A DNA stretch of 64,000 bases, taken from Primulina eburnea. Its lineage: Eukaryota; Streptophyta; Magnoliopsida; Lamiales; Gesneriaceae. A program made the position numbers and the translations under genes. Under the pieces are notes generated by a model. The model was given only the letters and a program-made list of their open reading frames with translations. It was not told the DNA's origin and did no database searches. Below, in pieces: positions 45,573 to 57,876 of the stretch. The stretch covers positions 124,001 through 188,000 of the forward strand of contig NW_027331430.1 in assembly GCF_022965805.1 (NCBI RefSeq). The letters are read 5' to 3'. Within the stretch, counting starts at the first letter, position 1, and each line of letters begins with the position of its first letter.

Positions 45573-46698
45573 CTTTTTTCTTCACTCGAGAAACTACTTA
45601 CGTGGTTGACCTTCTTCACAATTCCAATGATATATGTTTATGTAAATTTTAACATTAGTTCCCTATGATGCAAAACATTAGAAAATATTTAACAAATCTT
45701 ACCAATCTCTTTGATTTTTTTTTTTTATTTAATCACCCACTTATAATATTTGTGGTGTTTGAAATTAGTTCTGTAATCGTCGTATTCGTATGAATGACTA
45801 GTTCAACGTTTTGACATTGAAGTAATCTTTAGTTATTTTTCTCACATTTATTTCAAACATTTGATATCTTCTGAGGAATTGATTTTTGAATTTGTCGATG
45901 ATGTTTGAAAATAGAAGACGATGTATCATTTGTCCATACATATATATAAAACATTCATGTATCATTATAATATTTTCAATTTATGAGTTCAATCGTATGA
46001 TTTTTTTTATCTATGTAAAATTATGGTTCTTACCTTATCATCAGCTACTATGAGTTTTCGGATCAATTTTGAATTTTGTTTTGTGCAATATGATATCCTT
46101 GTCGAGGTATTAATTATTACTTGTATCGATCTTTACATCCTTTTGATTTTCTTTCGACAAAGTTATTGATATATAACCTTCTTTTTCCATTATTGTACAC
46201 ATTTGATTTTGAAAACAAATATTTAGATGATAATGAATTAGAAGTTCGTGTAAATTATTTGCAAACGGTTGAAATATTTATATAGTAGATATCCGTTTAT
46301 GTGGCAATAATGAACATTGATTTTCATTTAGTTATCTGAGGATTTTTGCTTCTTAAATTATTAAATTAATGATTAATTTAATATAAAAGTGTTATGTATT
46401 TTGTGTTAGTGAATTTATATAGTTTGATACATTTGTTTTTTTTTTTTTTTGGGGACAAGATTTATACATTTTTTTACTCAAAAAATTTTATATTTATTAT
46501 TATTAATGTTATTATTTTTATTATCAGTTTTGTAATTATTGGTTCATTATGTAATTAATTTGAGTGACATTTATTGTATTTGTCAAAACCCTTGTATAAA
46601 TAAAACAGGTCAGACAATTAATTAGTTGGTGAAAATTACAGACAATATAAAAAACTTTATCAACAATTATATATATATTTAAGGGATAAGTGTTTTAC
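45573..46698. repeat. Dispersed segment S, copy 2
   Basis: Matches 9566-10682. It is closer to copy 3 (61942-63067) than to copy 1; for example, ATCTTCTGAGGAATTG here and in copy 3 reads ATCTTCTGAGCAATTG in copy 1. Confidence 0.8.
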
Positions 46699-46708
46699 TA
46701 TGTTAAAT

Positions 46709-47119
46709 TTAAAACTTGTAAATTATCCGAACAATCAATATGTACATAACATTTGTAAATCTCGCTTTCCCAGCTGCAACTGCAAAGAAACGAAGTAATC
46801 GCCTTGGTGAACCTGCAGAATCTGTCAAGCTTTTCCCAGAACTTGGCCCTTTAGTCGAGCAAACAATGGAGGGGTTCATATCACCACAAGAAACTCGTTT
46901 TTGGCTAAACAGTGTGTATAAACTAGTCATGATTAACTGAAGCATCGAGCAGAATTCATTCCCAGTTTCTGTAGAGAACCGTGTATCATCGCAATCGCAA
47001 CTGCAAATAGCCGAGTGAGCAAAGAGTAGGAACATTTGAACTGTTTTAACTTTAGTTTTGAAGATTCTGTCTGCTATTCTTCGATACTTTTGTAATGAAC
47101 AAAGTTTAAGATATGTCAA
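46709..47119 (-). other. Unidentified coding-like stretch
   Basis: The minus strand is open for 136 codons (with VSCGDMNPSIVCSTKGPSSG) and the plus strand for 66 codons (FPAATAKKRSNRLGEPAESV) over 46740-46940. Base composition is higher in GC than the surroundings. I cannot decide the strand or assign a family. The first 228 bp recur at 63077-63304 in the second block copy. Confidence 0.3.
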
Positions 47120-47291
47120 ACAGGGGTGGATCTGTAAGACTTGGGACCAATTATCAATTATAAATGAATGGTGTTAACGAGCTAGCAATTGATAAAACAC
47201 AAAGAAACACTTTTCGTAAAATTCAATCGTTTCATTAAAATTTATGCAGATATCACATGTATAACCAAGTAACATCATATTTTGGGCACTA

Positions 47292-48841
47292 TTACAGCAA
47301 TGCTAAATCTAAGATTTGATCACGAAGATAGAGTTGTCCAAACTCGTTGTCCATCAGTACACCTTCGTCGTCGTTTTCCAGAGCGTCCATAAGAGAATGT
47401 TCTATTTCTTCTAATCTTCTCCGGGCAGAATAATCGAGCTGTGGAACAGTACTACCGTGCTGCTGACTCATAAGAAAGTGTTCTATTTCTTCTAATCTTC
47501 TCCGGGCAGAATAATCGAGCTCTCCACCAGGCTGATTTTGTTGTTGCTGTGGAACACTACTACCGTGCTGCTGACTCGTGTATTGAAGAGCAGGTTGATT
47601 CTGCTGGTGCATTAACGGAAGATCCGCCGGCTGTCGCAGCTGAAAAAACTGCTGGTGCATTAACGGAAGATCCGCCGGCTGTCGCAGCTGAAAAAACTGC
47701 TGGTGCATTAACGGAAGATCCGCCGGCTGTCGCAGCTGAAAGTACTGCTGGTGCATCAACGGAAGACCCGCCGGCTGTCGCAGCTGAAACTGCTGGTGTT
47801 GCGCTGGAACGTCGTGCTGCTGATCAGATTCAGTTCTCGAACGCTTGTGGGATGTCAGGTTGTCATTTTCAGAAGTCTCGTGGATGGTTTTAACCAGAAT
47901 CAGAAGCGGCGGCGGCCGGTTTTCTCTCACGAATCCGGCACAGAACGCAATCATCTAGCTGCAAAAGTGGCGAACAAATTATAAATATACGAATAACACA
48001 ATAAATACCAAAGGCAAAGTCAAATTTAATTTAGATTTTTCTCAAGATTCATGTACCGTTTAGAGGGCACAAAAGCAAATACTTCAAATCTCTCAACAAT
48101 CTCAATATATTTTATTTTTACGAGATCAAGACGGTAGAATTATATCAATTACAAATCCAATTCATGCATACAAATGTGTTGAGAGAGTTCTTACGTACCC
48201 GCATAGATCCTGTCGGAAGTCTCGGAGGCTGGATAACAGTATACTCGTGCATTATCCAGTTTGTTTTCTTCCCCTCCGAGGCCTTCCCTTGGTAAAAAAC
48301 CAAGGTATTCTTCAATCCAATACATATATTATTTTCACATATTTTTTTACCAGCCGCCGTCGCCTTCCAAAATCCGTCACCGGCGGCTCGGTTCGGTCTA
48401 CTGCCATTCAAATACTTCCGCTCTCTCGGGGTAAAAAAGTACAATCCATCATTCCCACAACTTGTATTAGTATCTGCAACAGATAAAAAATATTTTTTGA
48501 AAACATATATAGTTAGTCCAGAAAACATCAAAACACACACTCAAGCATATATAACAAAGTAAACCGCCCTCCTTAATTCGAACAAGATTTCTACAATCCA
48601 CCCCCTGATCACGATCATGCACACACAAATATCACAAATCTATTTTATAATCTAATCAAATACAGATTGAAGAAAGAAGAAAGAACGTACCGACCAACTC
48701 CCACGGATTATACTTGTAAACATCTACGCTGCGGATATAGTCGCATGAAAGTGGCTGTTTATTGATCATCTTGTTTAGATGGAGCATGAGTTCACTGTCT
48801 GTGGGCGTGAAACGAAGCCCCACCGTGACCGGCTGAATCAT
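47292..48841 (-). CDS. NAC-domain transcription factor, three exons, last exon shifted
   Basis: Exon 1 48691-48841, exon 2 48199-48473, exon 3 from 47958; introns are GT-AG with consistent phases. Start MIQPVTVGLRFTPTDSEL (48841). NAC subdomains A-E are all visible: GLRFTPTDSEL; VYKYNPWEL; YFFTPRERKYLNGSRPNR and GDGFWKATAAGKKI; GLKNTLVFYQGKASEGKKTN and WIMHEYTV; SMRLDDCVLCRI. The domain binds DNA and dimerises in the nucleus. In exon 3 an extra T (GGTTAAAACC against GGTAAAACC at 11.2 kb) makes a stop at 47892-47890, giving 164 residues. The Gln/Pro-rich repeat tail and acidic end (to 47292) would then be lost. Either a pseudogene or a truncated NAC that keeps DNA binding without an activation tail. 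Confidence 0.78.
47600..47800. repeat. Coding minisatellite in the NAC tail
   Basis: Four to five tandem units of 48-51 bp, encoding on the minus strand repeats of QLRQPADLPLMHQQ. The isolated exon at 10.9-11.15 kb has the same repeat with more variation between units. Confidence 0.85.
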
Positions 48842-49085
48842 CGTACTGAGTTTTTGATCTAGAAAAATCAATAGAGGAATATGTATATATATAGAGATAT
48901 AAAAAGCATTCTAAATTAAGGATATCTACGTGATGTGATTTGTTTATATCTTAAAGAATGTTTGGATCAGTTTTAAAAAATTATTTGGTTTACAGTTTTT
49001 TTTCAAAGTTTGGCTCATACTAAATATTATATTTATTATATTAGATTGAAATCTTAGGTAAAGCCATATCTGAAAATCTACTGCC
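48842..49085 (-). promoter_or_regulatory. NAC upstream region shared with the palindrome arms
   Basis: It matches about 4640-4940 and its mirror in the left arm, with the phrases GTGATGTGATTTGTTTATATC and AAATTATTTGGTTTACA. Homology stops at about 49085, near the junction with the protease exon copy. Confidence 0.7.
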
Positions 49086-49099
49086 ATCTTCAAATTAAC

Positions 49100-49777
49100 G
49101 TCGTTAACAAAAGAATATCCATTCCTTAAATCCATCATTACTAATATCAGAAAAAATTTCAGAAAAACAACGAGCCAAATTAAACATACCCGTCAGGATA
49201 AATGTTACCCTTAACAGGCACCACACTGGAAGCATCAACTTTCGACGCAACCGATACCAATTTCCCATCTTCAAAGGTCGTTAAAACCGGGCGAGATTCC
49301 GAGTCCACAAATCTTCCAAGCTTAAGTTCAACTTCCCCCGACAAATTTTTCCGATACAATGGGAAAAGAAACGTGCTTTGCGACCCATTATTTTCACGAC
49401 GATCATCATCACCATTTTCAAACCGTAATTCGAAAAGGGTCTCTCCAGAAAGAGAAACCCAGAGATATCCCCAGAATCGGGAGAACACTTTTTGAGCTTT
49501 TGTAAAAGAATTTTTGGGCAGAAAAGGTACGATTTTGGGAGGAGGCTAGCGGTGGACTATTAACAGGAGGAGTTGGTGTTTGATCTTCGTTAGATTAGAT
49601 AGTGTGCAAGCAGTAATAGTTTTGCCCAAAGAGGGGTTGTCCGGCGGAGGCAACGTGATTATCACCACGCCCGTTAGCTGAGGCGAAGGATTATGACTCA
49701 CCTCCATTATCGCCTACTGCGTGCTTACGATTGCGTGATTCTCTCTGGTTTTCACCTCGCAGAAGAGGTGAAGAAGG
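49100..49777 (-). pseudogene. Duplicate of aspartic protease exon 1 and 5' flank
   Basis: Matches 26188-26862 nearly base for base: end of intron 1's 5' part, exon 1 (49190-49707) with the same two frameshifts, and the 5' flank. Only single changes are seen, for example Ala to Pro near 49445. Exons 2-9 are absent. Upstream it joins TGAAGAAGGGAACAAG directly, without the 2.18-kb segment found at the parent locus. Confidence 0.85.
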
Positions 49778-49933
49778 GAACAAGAAGGGGCGACGACTTT
49801 TTGAGTTGCTCCAGTCAACGGTAAAAATTGTAGAGGAAGACTACTTGCATTGCATGCTCCAACTTATTTCATTTATTTTACGAGGAATTTTAGTTTTATT
49901 TAAAGAAATAATTCTCTCGATTGTGAAATTTTA

Positions 49934-49995
<62 letters not shown>

Positions 49996-52250
49996 CGACA
50001 TATCATATCTTTATCTGGATCTTTAATATTCGGATTCTAACAAAAAATGTCTTAATATCATATCTTTATCTGGATCTTTAATATTCGGATTCTAACAAAA
50101 AAAAAAAATTATCAATTCTTAACCATGCGAACACAAATCATAATAGAAACCAAAATTTGAAAAAAGAAAGAAAGAATGATAATGCAATGAAACGATCTCA
50201 AACATGAATGCACAAATTAATAATAATTTAATAAAAAAGCATATCTCTTTTTCAAAAATAATAATAAAAACAAACAAGAACAATATAACTTAAAAGCAGA
50301 AATAAGCAGAAAAATATATGTGAAAAAGTTTTGAACTATTGATATCAACAAAGCTACGTGGAAAGAAATTATTTTGGAACAACGAAATAGTAGTATATCT
50401 TTTTTGTTTATTTTAACTATTTTTCAAATATTTCGATTTTATAAAATCTCCGTAATGATTTTTACTCATATAAGTATATAACTAGATATATTATTAGTTA
50501 AATTGAATAATAAAATGAATTTAACATAAAAAGTTTAGAAGAGAATTAGTTAGTTTAACGTATATCAAATAATTCGTATTTCACAAAAGTAATCAATTGA
50601 GATAGTGAAAAGTGTGAATGAAATGTATTTTTGGATTTTTAAAATAATCATGACCCGTGAGACCGTCTCACAAATTTTTGCCTTATACTATTGCATGACA
50701 AGGGATGATAGTTCATTTTAATATTCATGTGTACAAGAATTAGTAGGAATGTCCCACATGCTATATATAAATCATCGATACACACATATATAAAGGTATG
50801 ATATGATGAACGTCTCTTATTAAGCATTTCATGGGCACCGCAAGATGTTCACATGAACATCTTGTGATGTTCATTAAATGTCAAACATATAAAAACTATA
50901 TATATTTATATATCATGACACATAATTTCCACACCTTCGTTTTTAATATAACACACACACACATATACTTATAATTACATTACAAAAAAATAAAATGAAG
51001 CAAATATATCGAAAAATAAATGCATTTTTCTCTATTTAATTTTTAAATAAAGTGCCAAAAAAATGATAGTGAAAATGAGTGAGTTTTGAAGTACATAATA
51101 TGAGAAGGAATTTTATTACCAATAGGGACCTTTGCACATGTTGCATACACATATGTGTTATTTTCGTATTAATTTTTTTTTTATTTTTTATTTACTGCTT
51201 TTTTTATAATAATTTCTGACATTATAATGATCATTTAAAAATTCAAAATTTTGGATAAAGATCAAATAAAATATTTTAGTAATTCTAATTTTTTTGAAAA
51301 GTAGACATGATAATGATAAGATAATACATAAATTTACTAAAATAATTTTTTTAATTGACATCATATTTAGCTATTTTATGTAATTTAAATTTAATAATAC
51401 AAACAATTTTGATATAAAATATAGAATTATGAAAAAAGAAAGGCAATAACTTGTGTGAGATGGTCTAACGGATCGAATTTTGTGAGACAGATCTCTTATT
51501 TGGGTCATCCATAAAAACTTATTACTTTTTACGCTAAGAATATTACTTTTTATTGTGAATATCGGTAGGGTTGACCCGTCTCACAGATAAAGATTCGTGA
51601 GACCGTCTCACAAAATACCTACTCAGAAAGAAAATGCAAGTGCTGGAGCAACAACTTAAATCCTTTGGATGAAAAATGTCATCAGAAGGATTTCACTCAC
51701 AAATTTGAGTTCAAATGGGACACATGATTTGTATCTGAGTCCTTTCGAATGTCTTTACATAATTTGAGTCAATTTTACAAATTCACATGTTTAAAAGTAC
51801 CCAACATGTTGTAATTACTATTTTGAAAACAATTTGTACGTTTTACAAATTACAAAGAAACCGGTTGATATAATTTAATATTATTTTTTGTCTTGTATAT
51901 TTGTCTATTTGCGTTTTAATTTATATATCGCTAAATTATAGTCTTATAATCTATTATATTCATTGTCTTTTATTTTTTTGATAATTTTAATCATTTTTTT
52001 GGTGTGACATTGATGAGACACTAACTTGTGCAATGTCATATAAGTATTATATATCCAATGAAAAATGATTAACACTGTCAAAATCAGAAGATATAATATT
52101 ATGACTTAAATTTGACTACACAGAATCAAAATCGTAAAAAAAACAAACATAAAAGACCAAAAGTGATTTCTCTAGAACTAATAATCATAAGATGCCAATA
52201 CAAAAAGATATGAATATATGTATTTTGCTTACAAAAGATGTGTGTGTCTA
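49778..52250. other. AT-rich intergenic region
   Basis: 49778-49935 repeats 29055-29215. It then holds (AT)n (49939-49991), two copies of GGATCTTTAATATTCGGATT (about 50015-50040 and 50067-50092), a short near-perfect hairpin at 50841-50864 (CAAGATGTTCA / TGAACATCTTG) and the foldback at 51448-51627. No gene seen. Confidence 0.6.
51448..51627. mobile_element. Foldback MITE-like element with GTGAGAC termini
   Basis: Both ends carry versions of the palindrome GTGAGACGGTCTCAC. Inside are GGGTCATCCATAAAAACTT and GGTAGGGTTGACCCGTCTCAC. A fragment of the same end lies at 50651-50683 and a decayed copy at 22640-22790. Similar foldbacks are common in Lamiales genomes as far as I recall; the superfamily is uncertain. 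Confidence 0.6.
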
Positions 52251-52368
<118 letters not shown>

Positions 52369-52559
52369 ACACAAATGCAAGCCTTAAGACATTTATAACA
52401 AATAGCAAAACAGAGGCATATAGCCGGCTCGTTTACTACATTATCGTTTACACACCCCAAATTTGGAAAAAAAAAAAAGAAAGAAAAAAAACACACAATA
52501 ACACAAAAACTAATCAAACACACTCAGTATAACACAAATCCAATGTATTAATTTAGCGA

Positions 52560-52623
<64 letters not shown>

Positions 52624-52692
52624 GTTACACGTAATAAATTTGCCATTGGTACATTTGCTCACATCATCATCCTTTGCCCTGGAGGAGGTGCC

Positions 52693-52697
52693 ATTCC
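52693..52697. repeat. Target-site duplication of solo LTR C (left), ATTCC
   Basis: Repeated at 55450-55454. Both copies lie in PLAC8 exon 4. Confidence 0.92.
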
Positions 52698-55449
52698 TGT
52701 GACGTCCCGAAAATTTGAGCTCCACATGAACCACGTGCGTGCAAGTTATTAAATTCCTTATGCATTTTTCTAAATGGTTTTAATACATGTTTATTTCAGT
52801 AAATTGGGTTTTAATTCATGATTTATGAATTTGCATTATTTCAAATTATAATATGTTTAGTTGATTCATGTTTAAACGTTTTTCTTGAGCTTTATGTTCA
52901 GGCGATTATCCGAGGCGGGATCGAGGATAAGACCGGTGACGATTTTCAGTAATTTGAAGTGTGGTATTTTATTTTAAGTTAAGAATGGGGCATTTTAAAT
53001 AATTTATTAAGTTTTTAATATTTTAAAAGTGTTATTTATGTATTTAGTAATTTAGGAGTTTAGAACTTTTAAAATTAGTGTGTGTTTTATTTCAATTAAG
53101 GAAATTGAGTGAGTTAGTGTTTGATTTAATTTAAATTAGTGGTTAATTCATGATTAAGCAAATTATTTTCCCTAACTTCACCACTAACTCACGTTAACCT
53201 CACACCCACACACACTTACACCTTTTTCACACACACAAAGCCGTAACGCACACACACTATCAAAATTCATTCTAGTTTCATATTTTTGAGAATAGAAAAC
53301 CTAGGGCCTCCCTCCCTACAGCAGCCGCCTACCCCCTTTATAATTTCCAGCAATATTTTGTGGAGTTTATTTCAAGAAAATCGAGCCACGTTCGTCCCGG
53401 ATCAAGTCTCGCTCCGTTCCCGCATCGGTATCGCCGTTTCGGTAAAGTTTATCATCAAAAGGCACGTATATTCTGTTCTTGTTGTGTCGATCAAGTCATA
53501 TTATGCGTTGCGTTGATTTTTATGCGTAAAAGTTATGTATCATGTTAGTAGTTTGAGCGGATTATAGATCGGATCAATTTCGAGGGTAAAATTTTTAGAT
53601 CTAAAACTCGTTTTTACTGTTCATGTCAAAACTGCGATTTTTCTGTTCATATTTTGGGAAAACTTTCAACGGCAAAAACGTAGAAATTTTCGATACCTTC
53701 GATTTGATATATGATTCGAAATTTTTGGACGAAAATTGAGTGAGTTATGGCGTTTTTCGTGGGACTGCTCAAACTGCGACTTTTACGAAAATTGTGTTCT
53801 TGAAGTTATTTGTTGCAGGCTTCGTTGGAAGTCGACGGGTGATTTTTGCTGCGTCTAGGTATGATCGGTATGATGTTGGGTCGTTATTTAACATGTCGTT
53901 CGGTGTTGATAGGCAATAGAATGCACAAGAAGTCGTAGGAACCAATTGGTGTCGATTGCCGCGTTTCTTCAAATTGTGTGTATAGTAGGGGAACTTTGTT
54001 GTTTGGGTGTTCGTACGAGTTTAGATCAATGCTATGGTGTACTAGGATGGGTCTCGGGGTGTCGTTTCATAGTCCGTGCAACCGAGTCTAGAAAGTTGAG
54101 CAAAGCATGTACAGGATTTTTTTTCGTAACTTCGGTTGTCCCGTAGGTACACGGACCCTCACCCGGACCCCCACACGGGGTCCGTGCCTTTGTTCTTTCA
54201 GCAAGGTCTAGGACCCGAGTGTACACGGACCCCTACACGGATCCAAGCACGGGGTCCGTGCCTTTGATTCTTTTCAGAGCCTTTTTCCAGAGTCTACACG
54301 GACCTCCACCCGGACCCTGGCACGGGGTCCGTGTCCACCCTTCTTTCCGAACCCTTTTACCCGAGTCTACACGGACCCCTACACGGATGTAGGCACGGGG
54401 TCCGTGTCCTTAATAAATTGGGGAAATTTATTATAACATGTTGGAGGTTTGATGTCATGGTTTAGTGCAAGGATTATCAAGGTCGTGTCATGGGAAATTT
54501 TAGAATGTCCTAAGTAATGAATGAACTTGAGAGTAAGTTTGATTTCTACGTTTAAGTTATGCCAGTTAAGTACGCAATTTATGTTAGTATGTGCAGCAAC
54601 AGCCCGATCGAAGTCCAACGAATCCCTCAACGCCAAGTAAGTATGTTGACGTGCAAGAAAATATTTCAAGTTTTTGAGGTATGCTAAATGTCTTGTGACC
54701 AAATTATGTTTAGGATTGGAAAGCGTTAAATTATGAACGGGGACCAATCCGCCCGTTAAATTATGAACGGGTTAGATCGTGGTTGGAAAGCGTTAAATTA
54801 TGAACGGGGACCAACCAGCCCGTTAAATTATGAACGGGGATCTCATGTATGTGGCAGTGGATACGTCCCTGTCAGCCCAGTACTGTGGTTTGTCTGATAA
54901 GGCATTTATTATGTTATGGGTCACTTGCTTTGAAACATCCTCTACGCAAAATGATGAAGTTATGTATGTTCAAGTATGCAGTATGTTTATGAAAGTTTAT
55001 GTTGATGGCACGTCTAGTTATGTACGTATGTATGTTCAAGTTTATTATGCAAGCTCAAGTTTCAAGTTATGTATGTCCTATTTTAAAGTTGCATGCGATT
55101 TTATTACGTAGTACTCGTTATTCCAGTTTATACGTGTTGAGTCTTTAGACTCACTAGACTTGATCGATGCAGGTGAGTATGTTGATGAGGAGACAGGAGG
55201 TGGCGACCAAGGGGCAGGCTTGGACTGAGCGGGAGGCTAACCCGAGGACCGCAATGTTTAAGTTTATGCAAAAGTTAAATTACTCTGATTCTATGTTTGA
55301 TGCGAGATGTTTTGAGAAAACCTTTCTTTTAACAAAATCTTTATTGGGAATGGATGATGTAGTGACGACCGTATTGATTTTATTTTCGTATTTAAGAAAA
55401 TATTTAATTTTTCCGCAAATTTTGAGTATGAAAAGTACGGTATGTTACA
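52698..55449 (+). mobile_element. Solo LTR C of a Gypsy-type element (2.75 kb) in PLAC8 exon 4
   Basis: Begins TGTGACGTCCCGAAAATTTG and ends GGTATGTTACA, flanked by ATTCC. It contains the hairpin array at 54141-54410, a tandem duplication at 54722-54840 (TTAAATTATGAACGGGGACC units), and the TTGAGTCTTTAGACTCAC block at 55138, shared with other LTR pieces at 36.7 and 58.3 kb. No internal domain. Confidence 0.9.
54141..54410. repeat. Array of four GC-rich hairpin units in solo LTR C
   Basis: Units near 54141, 54219, 54293 and 54367, period about 75 bp. Each has TACACGGACC, a second CGGA(T/C)CC and GCACGGGGTCCGTG, so that CACGGACC pairs with GGTCCGTG. Different sequence from the arrays in the chromovirus LTRs but the same plan. 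Confidence 0.85.
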
Positions 55450-56199
55450 ATTCCGAACTGCTGGTTTTGATGTTGCCTCATCTTCGCCTGATTCCCCGGC
55501 CAACCTATCCAAAAGTCAAAAAAAAAAAAAAATTGGTAACGTTGTTTTTTCCGCCATCACCATATGTGCGATTTTAGTAGGTTATATTGTCAAAATTAAG
55601 TCTTCGTAGACCTTTGTTTTTGTATTTTAGTCATTTATTTCTAGAGAAGTTCTTGTATGGCACCGAGTTCATTAGCTTCGTGTTAGTACCACGTCAGTGA
55701 CTTGTGGAAAAGGACTAAAATTGTCGAAACAATATCGAATTTGATTTTTGATGAGTTTCATTTGATTAAAATCCAAGACTTGGCCAATTAAGATTTAGAA
55801 AGGATTTGAGGCAATTACTTACCAATAGCAGGGTCATATCCCATATGCTGAAGCTCTCTATACTCTTGACACAGAGCACACCATTCACAAAAATAGTGAA
55901 CCAACCAGTCCTGTGCTGGTGACTCCATCAGCCCGAATTTAGCCCTCAACTTGGTTCTATATGTGCATGACATTATGCACGGTATTGCGATACAAAACGC
56001 GATGCAACCATACAACACCCCACTCGTTGCGCATGCTATATAACACAGACATTAGATCGAACCATATAAACAAAGCGTATAAATAAATATCTAAACATTG
56101 TGTATGTATGTTGAATTGATCACTCACTGGTGTTGCCAGAGTCCAATATCTCCGCAATCTGCCCAAACGTTATGCAGGGAAAGCACGCAGTGATGAGAG

Positions 56200-57079
56200 C
56201 TGCATAAATGTTTTACTCGTTAATCGTTTACGTTGCTTTTACTCGGAAGTCAGCATTATTAGAATTGAATTTGATTAATAATCAAACTCTATGAGTGTTT
56301 ACTATAAATAATTTATAAAAAATATTTATAATTTACATATATTTTTAGCTAAATTAAAATAAATAAATTTTTATTATTGAAGTTTTAAAAGAAATATTTA
56401 TAAGACTTTGATTAAAAAAGCTAAAATAAATAAATAAATAATTAAATGTAACATTTCTAGATAATTATTACTGACTGAAAAATAATATAATGCAATATTA
56501 TTAAAGATTATATTATTAAAAATATTAAAAAATTTAGAAAAATATCAAGTATATATTTTTTAGAAAAATTAAGGAATATCATAAAATATTTTAATAATAA
56601 ATTAGTTAAAACAAAGATAATTAAATATATAATATAAAAATGTGAAATAATATTTTCTACCGTAGTTATAATTTAATTTTATTATACAAAGTGTAGTGAT
56701 CAAAGGGTATAATTGGGGTTCAAAATTTAATCATAGTATCAATCCTAATCAAAATCAATCAAACTAAACAAATTATTATTTACGTATAATTATTCCAAAT
56801 CCAATATAATCACTATATAATTTATCTATGTAACTCAATCATTTAATTAAAGTAAAGGCAACCTTAATTAATTGATATGATAATTATTAAATTTTGTGGC
56901 ATGTATATTGTTATAAAGAAACTAAAGTTTTTAATCTTACAAAAAATTTACATATATTTATGTTATCTGTGGATAAAATATAATTTTGGGACTGGTTTAA
57001 AGGGAACAAATTAATTACTTTAGATTTCGAAATCTAAAATATGTATCATAAAGCAAATCTGAAGGGGATAAGTGAGTAC
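56200..57079 (-). other. Intron 1 of the PLAC8 gene
   Basis: 880-bp AT-rich intron, donor GTACTC at 57079, acceptor ATGCAG at 56200. No other feature is visible inside. Confidence 0.65.
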
Positions 57080-57369
57080 CATTTTGAGGATCATTCATGC
57101 AATCAAAGAGATTACTGTTCCAAGCCTTATTATTCAGTACTATTCTGTGGAGGAAATTGTGCAGGCATTTGATCTTGATGATGATCTTGAGAAGAAACAT
57201 AGTACAAGTCGTCGTCTTCTTCTCCTCCTCCTGTGTGCGGGCTGTTCTTTTGGGGTTTATTGTTACTTGGCGCTTGGGATCTCGGCTTAGTCACCGGCTG
57301 CTCGCTTTCGGGGAATGAATCGCCGATCGTTTCTTGAACTTGCGGTTCGTTGTTTCCGACGCGGCCCAT

Positions 57370-57626
57370 GGCGGATTGTTTGCCTACACTTCTCTTGGTT
57401 AATTTATTGCTTTTTGTGGCCTGGTATGTGCATGTATGTATGCGTCGAGGTCAAGGTAATGTGATCTTTTAATGAGAAGAAATTGGAAATTATTATAGGC
57501 TAGTTGCCAATAGTTTATTCCCCTTTGCAGTTTTTAGGAGACTTTGGGCTAGCAAACATCACTTGGGATTTGAACATTTTGTTTAAATAATTGGAATCAT
57601 TTGGAAATTAATGCAAATGATCACTA

Positions 57627-57672
<46 letters not shown>

Positions 57673-57876
57673 TCCTTATACATGATTTTTAGTCATTATT
57701 CCTTATACAAGATTCTCAAAAATTAACTCAACTATTAATCACGAATCATCAGAATTTTAAAAAATATCTACTTCCCGAAAGCATTCAGAATTTTCATGAC
57801 TAACTTATTACCCAAAGAGTTGAACTCCAGTGCTTATTAACCAAAAATCAATATAATCAAATCGTTATCAACATTT
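57370..57876. other. Upstream region of the PLAC8 gene
   Basis: It contains the putative promoter side of the gene, an (AT)n tract (57633-57666) and AT-rich sequence. I see no clear TATA placement. Confidence 0.5.

Larger units (their letters stand above)
44548..46936. repeat. 2.4-kb direct repeat block, copy 1
   Basis: Matches 60916-63304 nearly base for base. The left edge coincides with the first codon of the chromovirus gag. It contains a GC-richer stretch (44645-44850), the small-peptide gene (45121), segment S (45573-46698) and an unidentified coding-like stretch (46709-46936). No terminal repeats or target duplication are visible. Confidence 0.88.
52659..57369 (-). pseudogene. PLAC8 / cell-number-regulator-like gene, last exon split by a solo LTR
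   Basis: Minus-strand exons: exon 1 ends 57080; exon 2 56128-56199; exon 3 55823-56035; exon 4 55450-55504 plus 52659-52692 around the LTR. The joined product has the PLAC8 signatures: WNSNLFDCMNDPQN, ACFPCITFGQIAEIL, SCTYRTKLRAKFGL, CEWCALCQEYREL, GYDPAIGWPGN. A hydrophobic stretch in exon 3 (VLYGCIAFCIAIPCI) fits membrane insertion. Family members act in cell-number control and metal transport at the plasma membrane. The well-placed ATG at 57369 (MGRVGNNEPQ) is out of frame by one base before the domain. An ATG at 57200 is in frame, would give 165 codons before the LTR insertion, and so keeps the PLAC8 core. With the LTR the last 11-12 residues are replaced by a short tail. Confidence 0.75.

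Noticed and set aside
50841..50864. Near-perfect hairpin CAAGATGTTCA / TGAACATCTTG as a microRNA precursor
   Set aside because: The stem is only 11 bp and isolated, too short for a plant MIRNA.
55291..55512. Minus-strand frame with LAGESGEDEATSKPAVRN and continuation at 52510-52734
   Set aside because: Out of frame with the PLAC8 exons that splice correctly; a shadow of exon 4.
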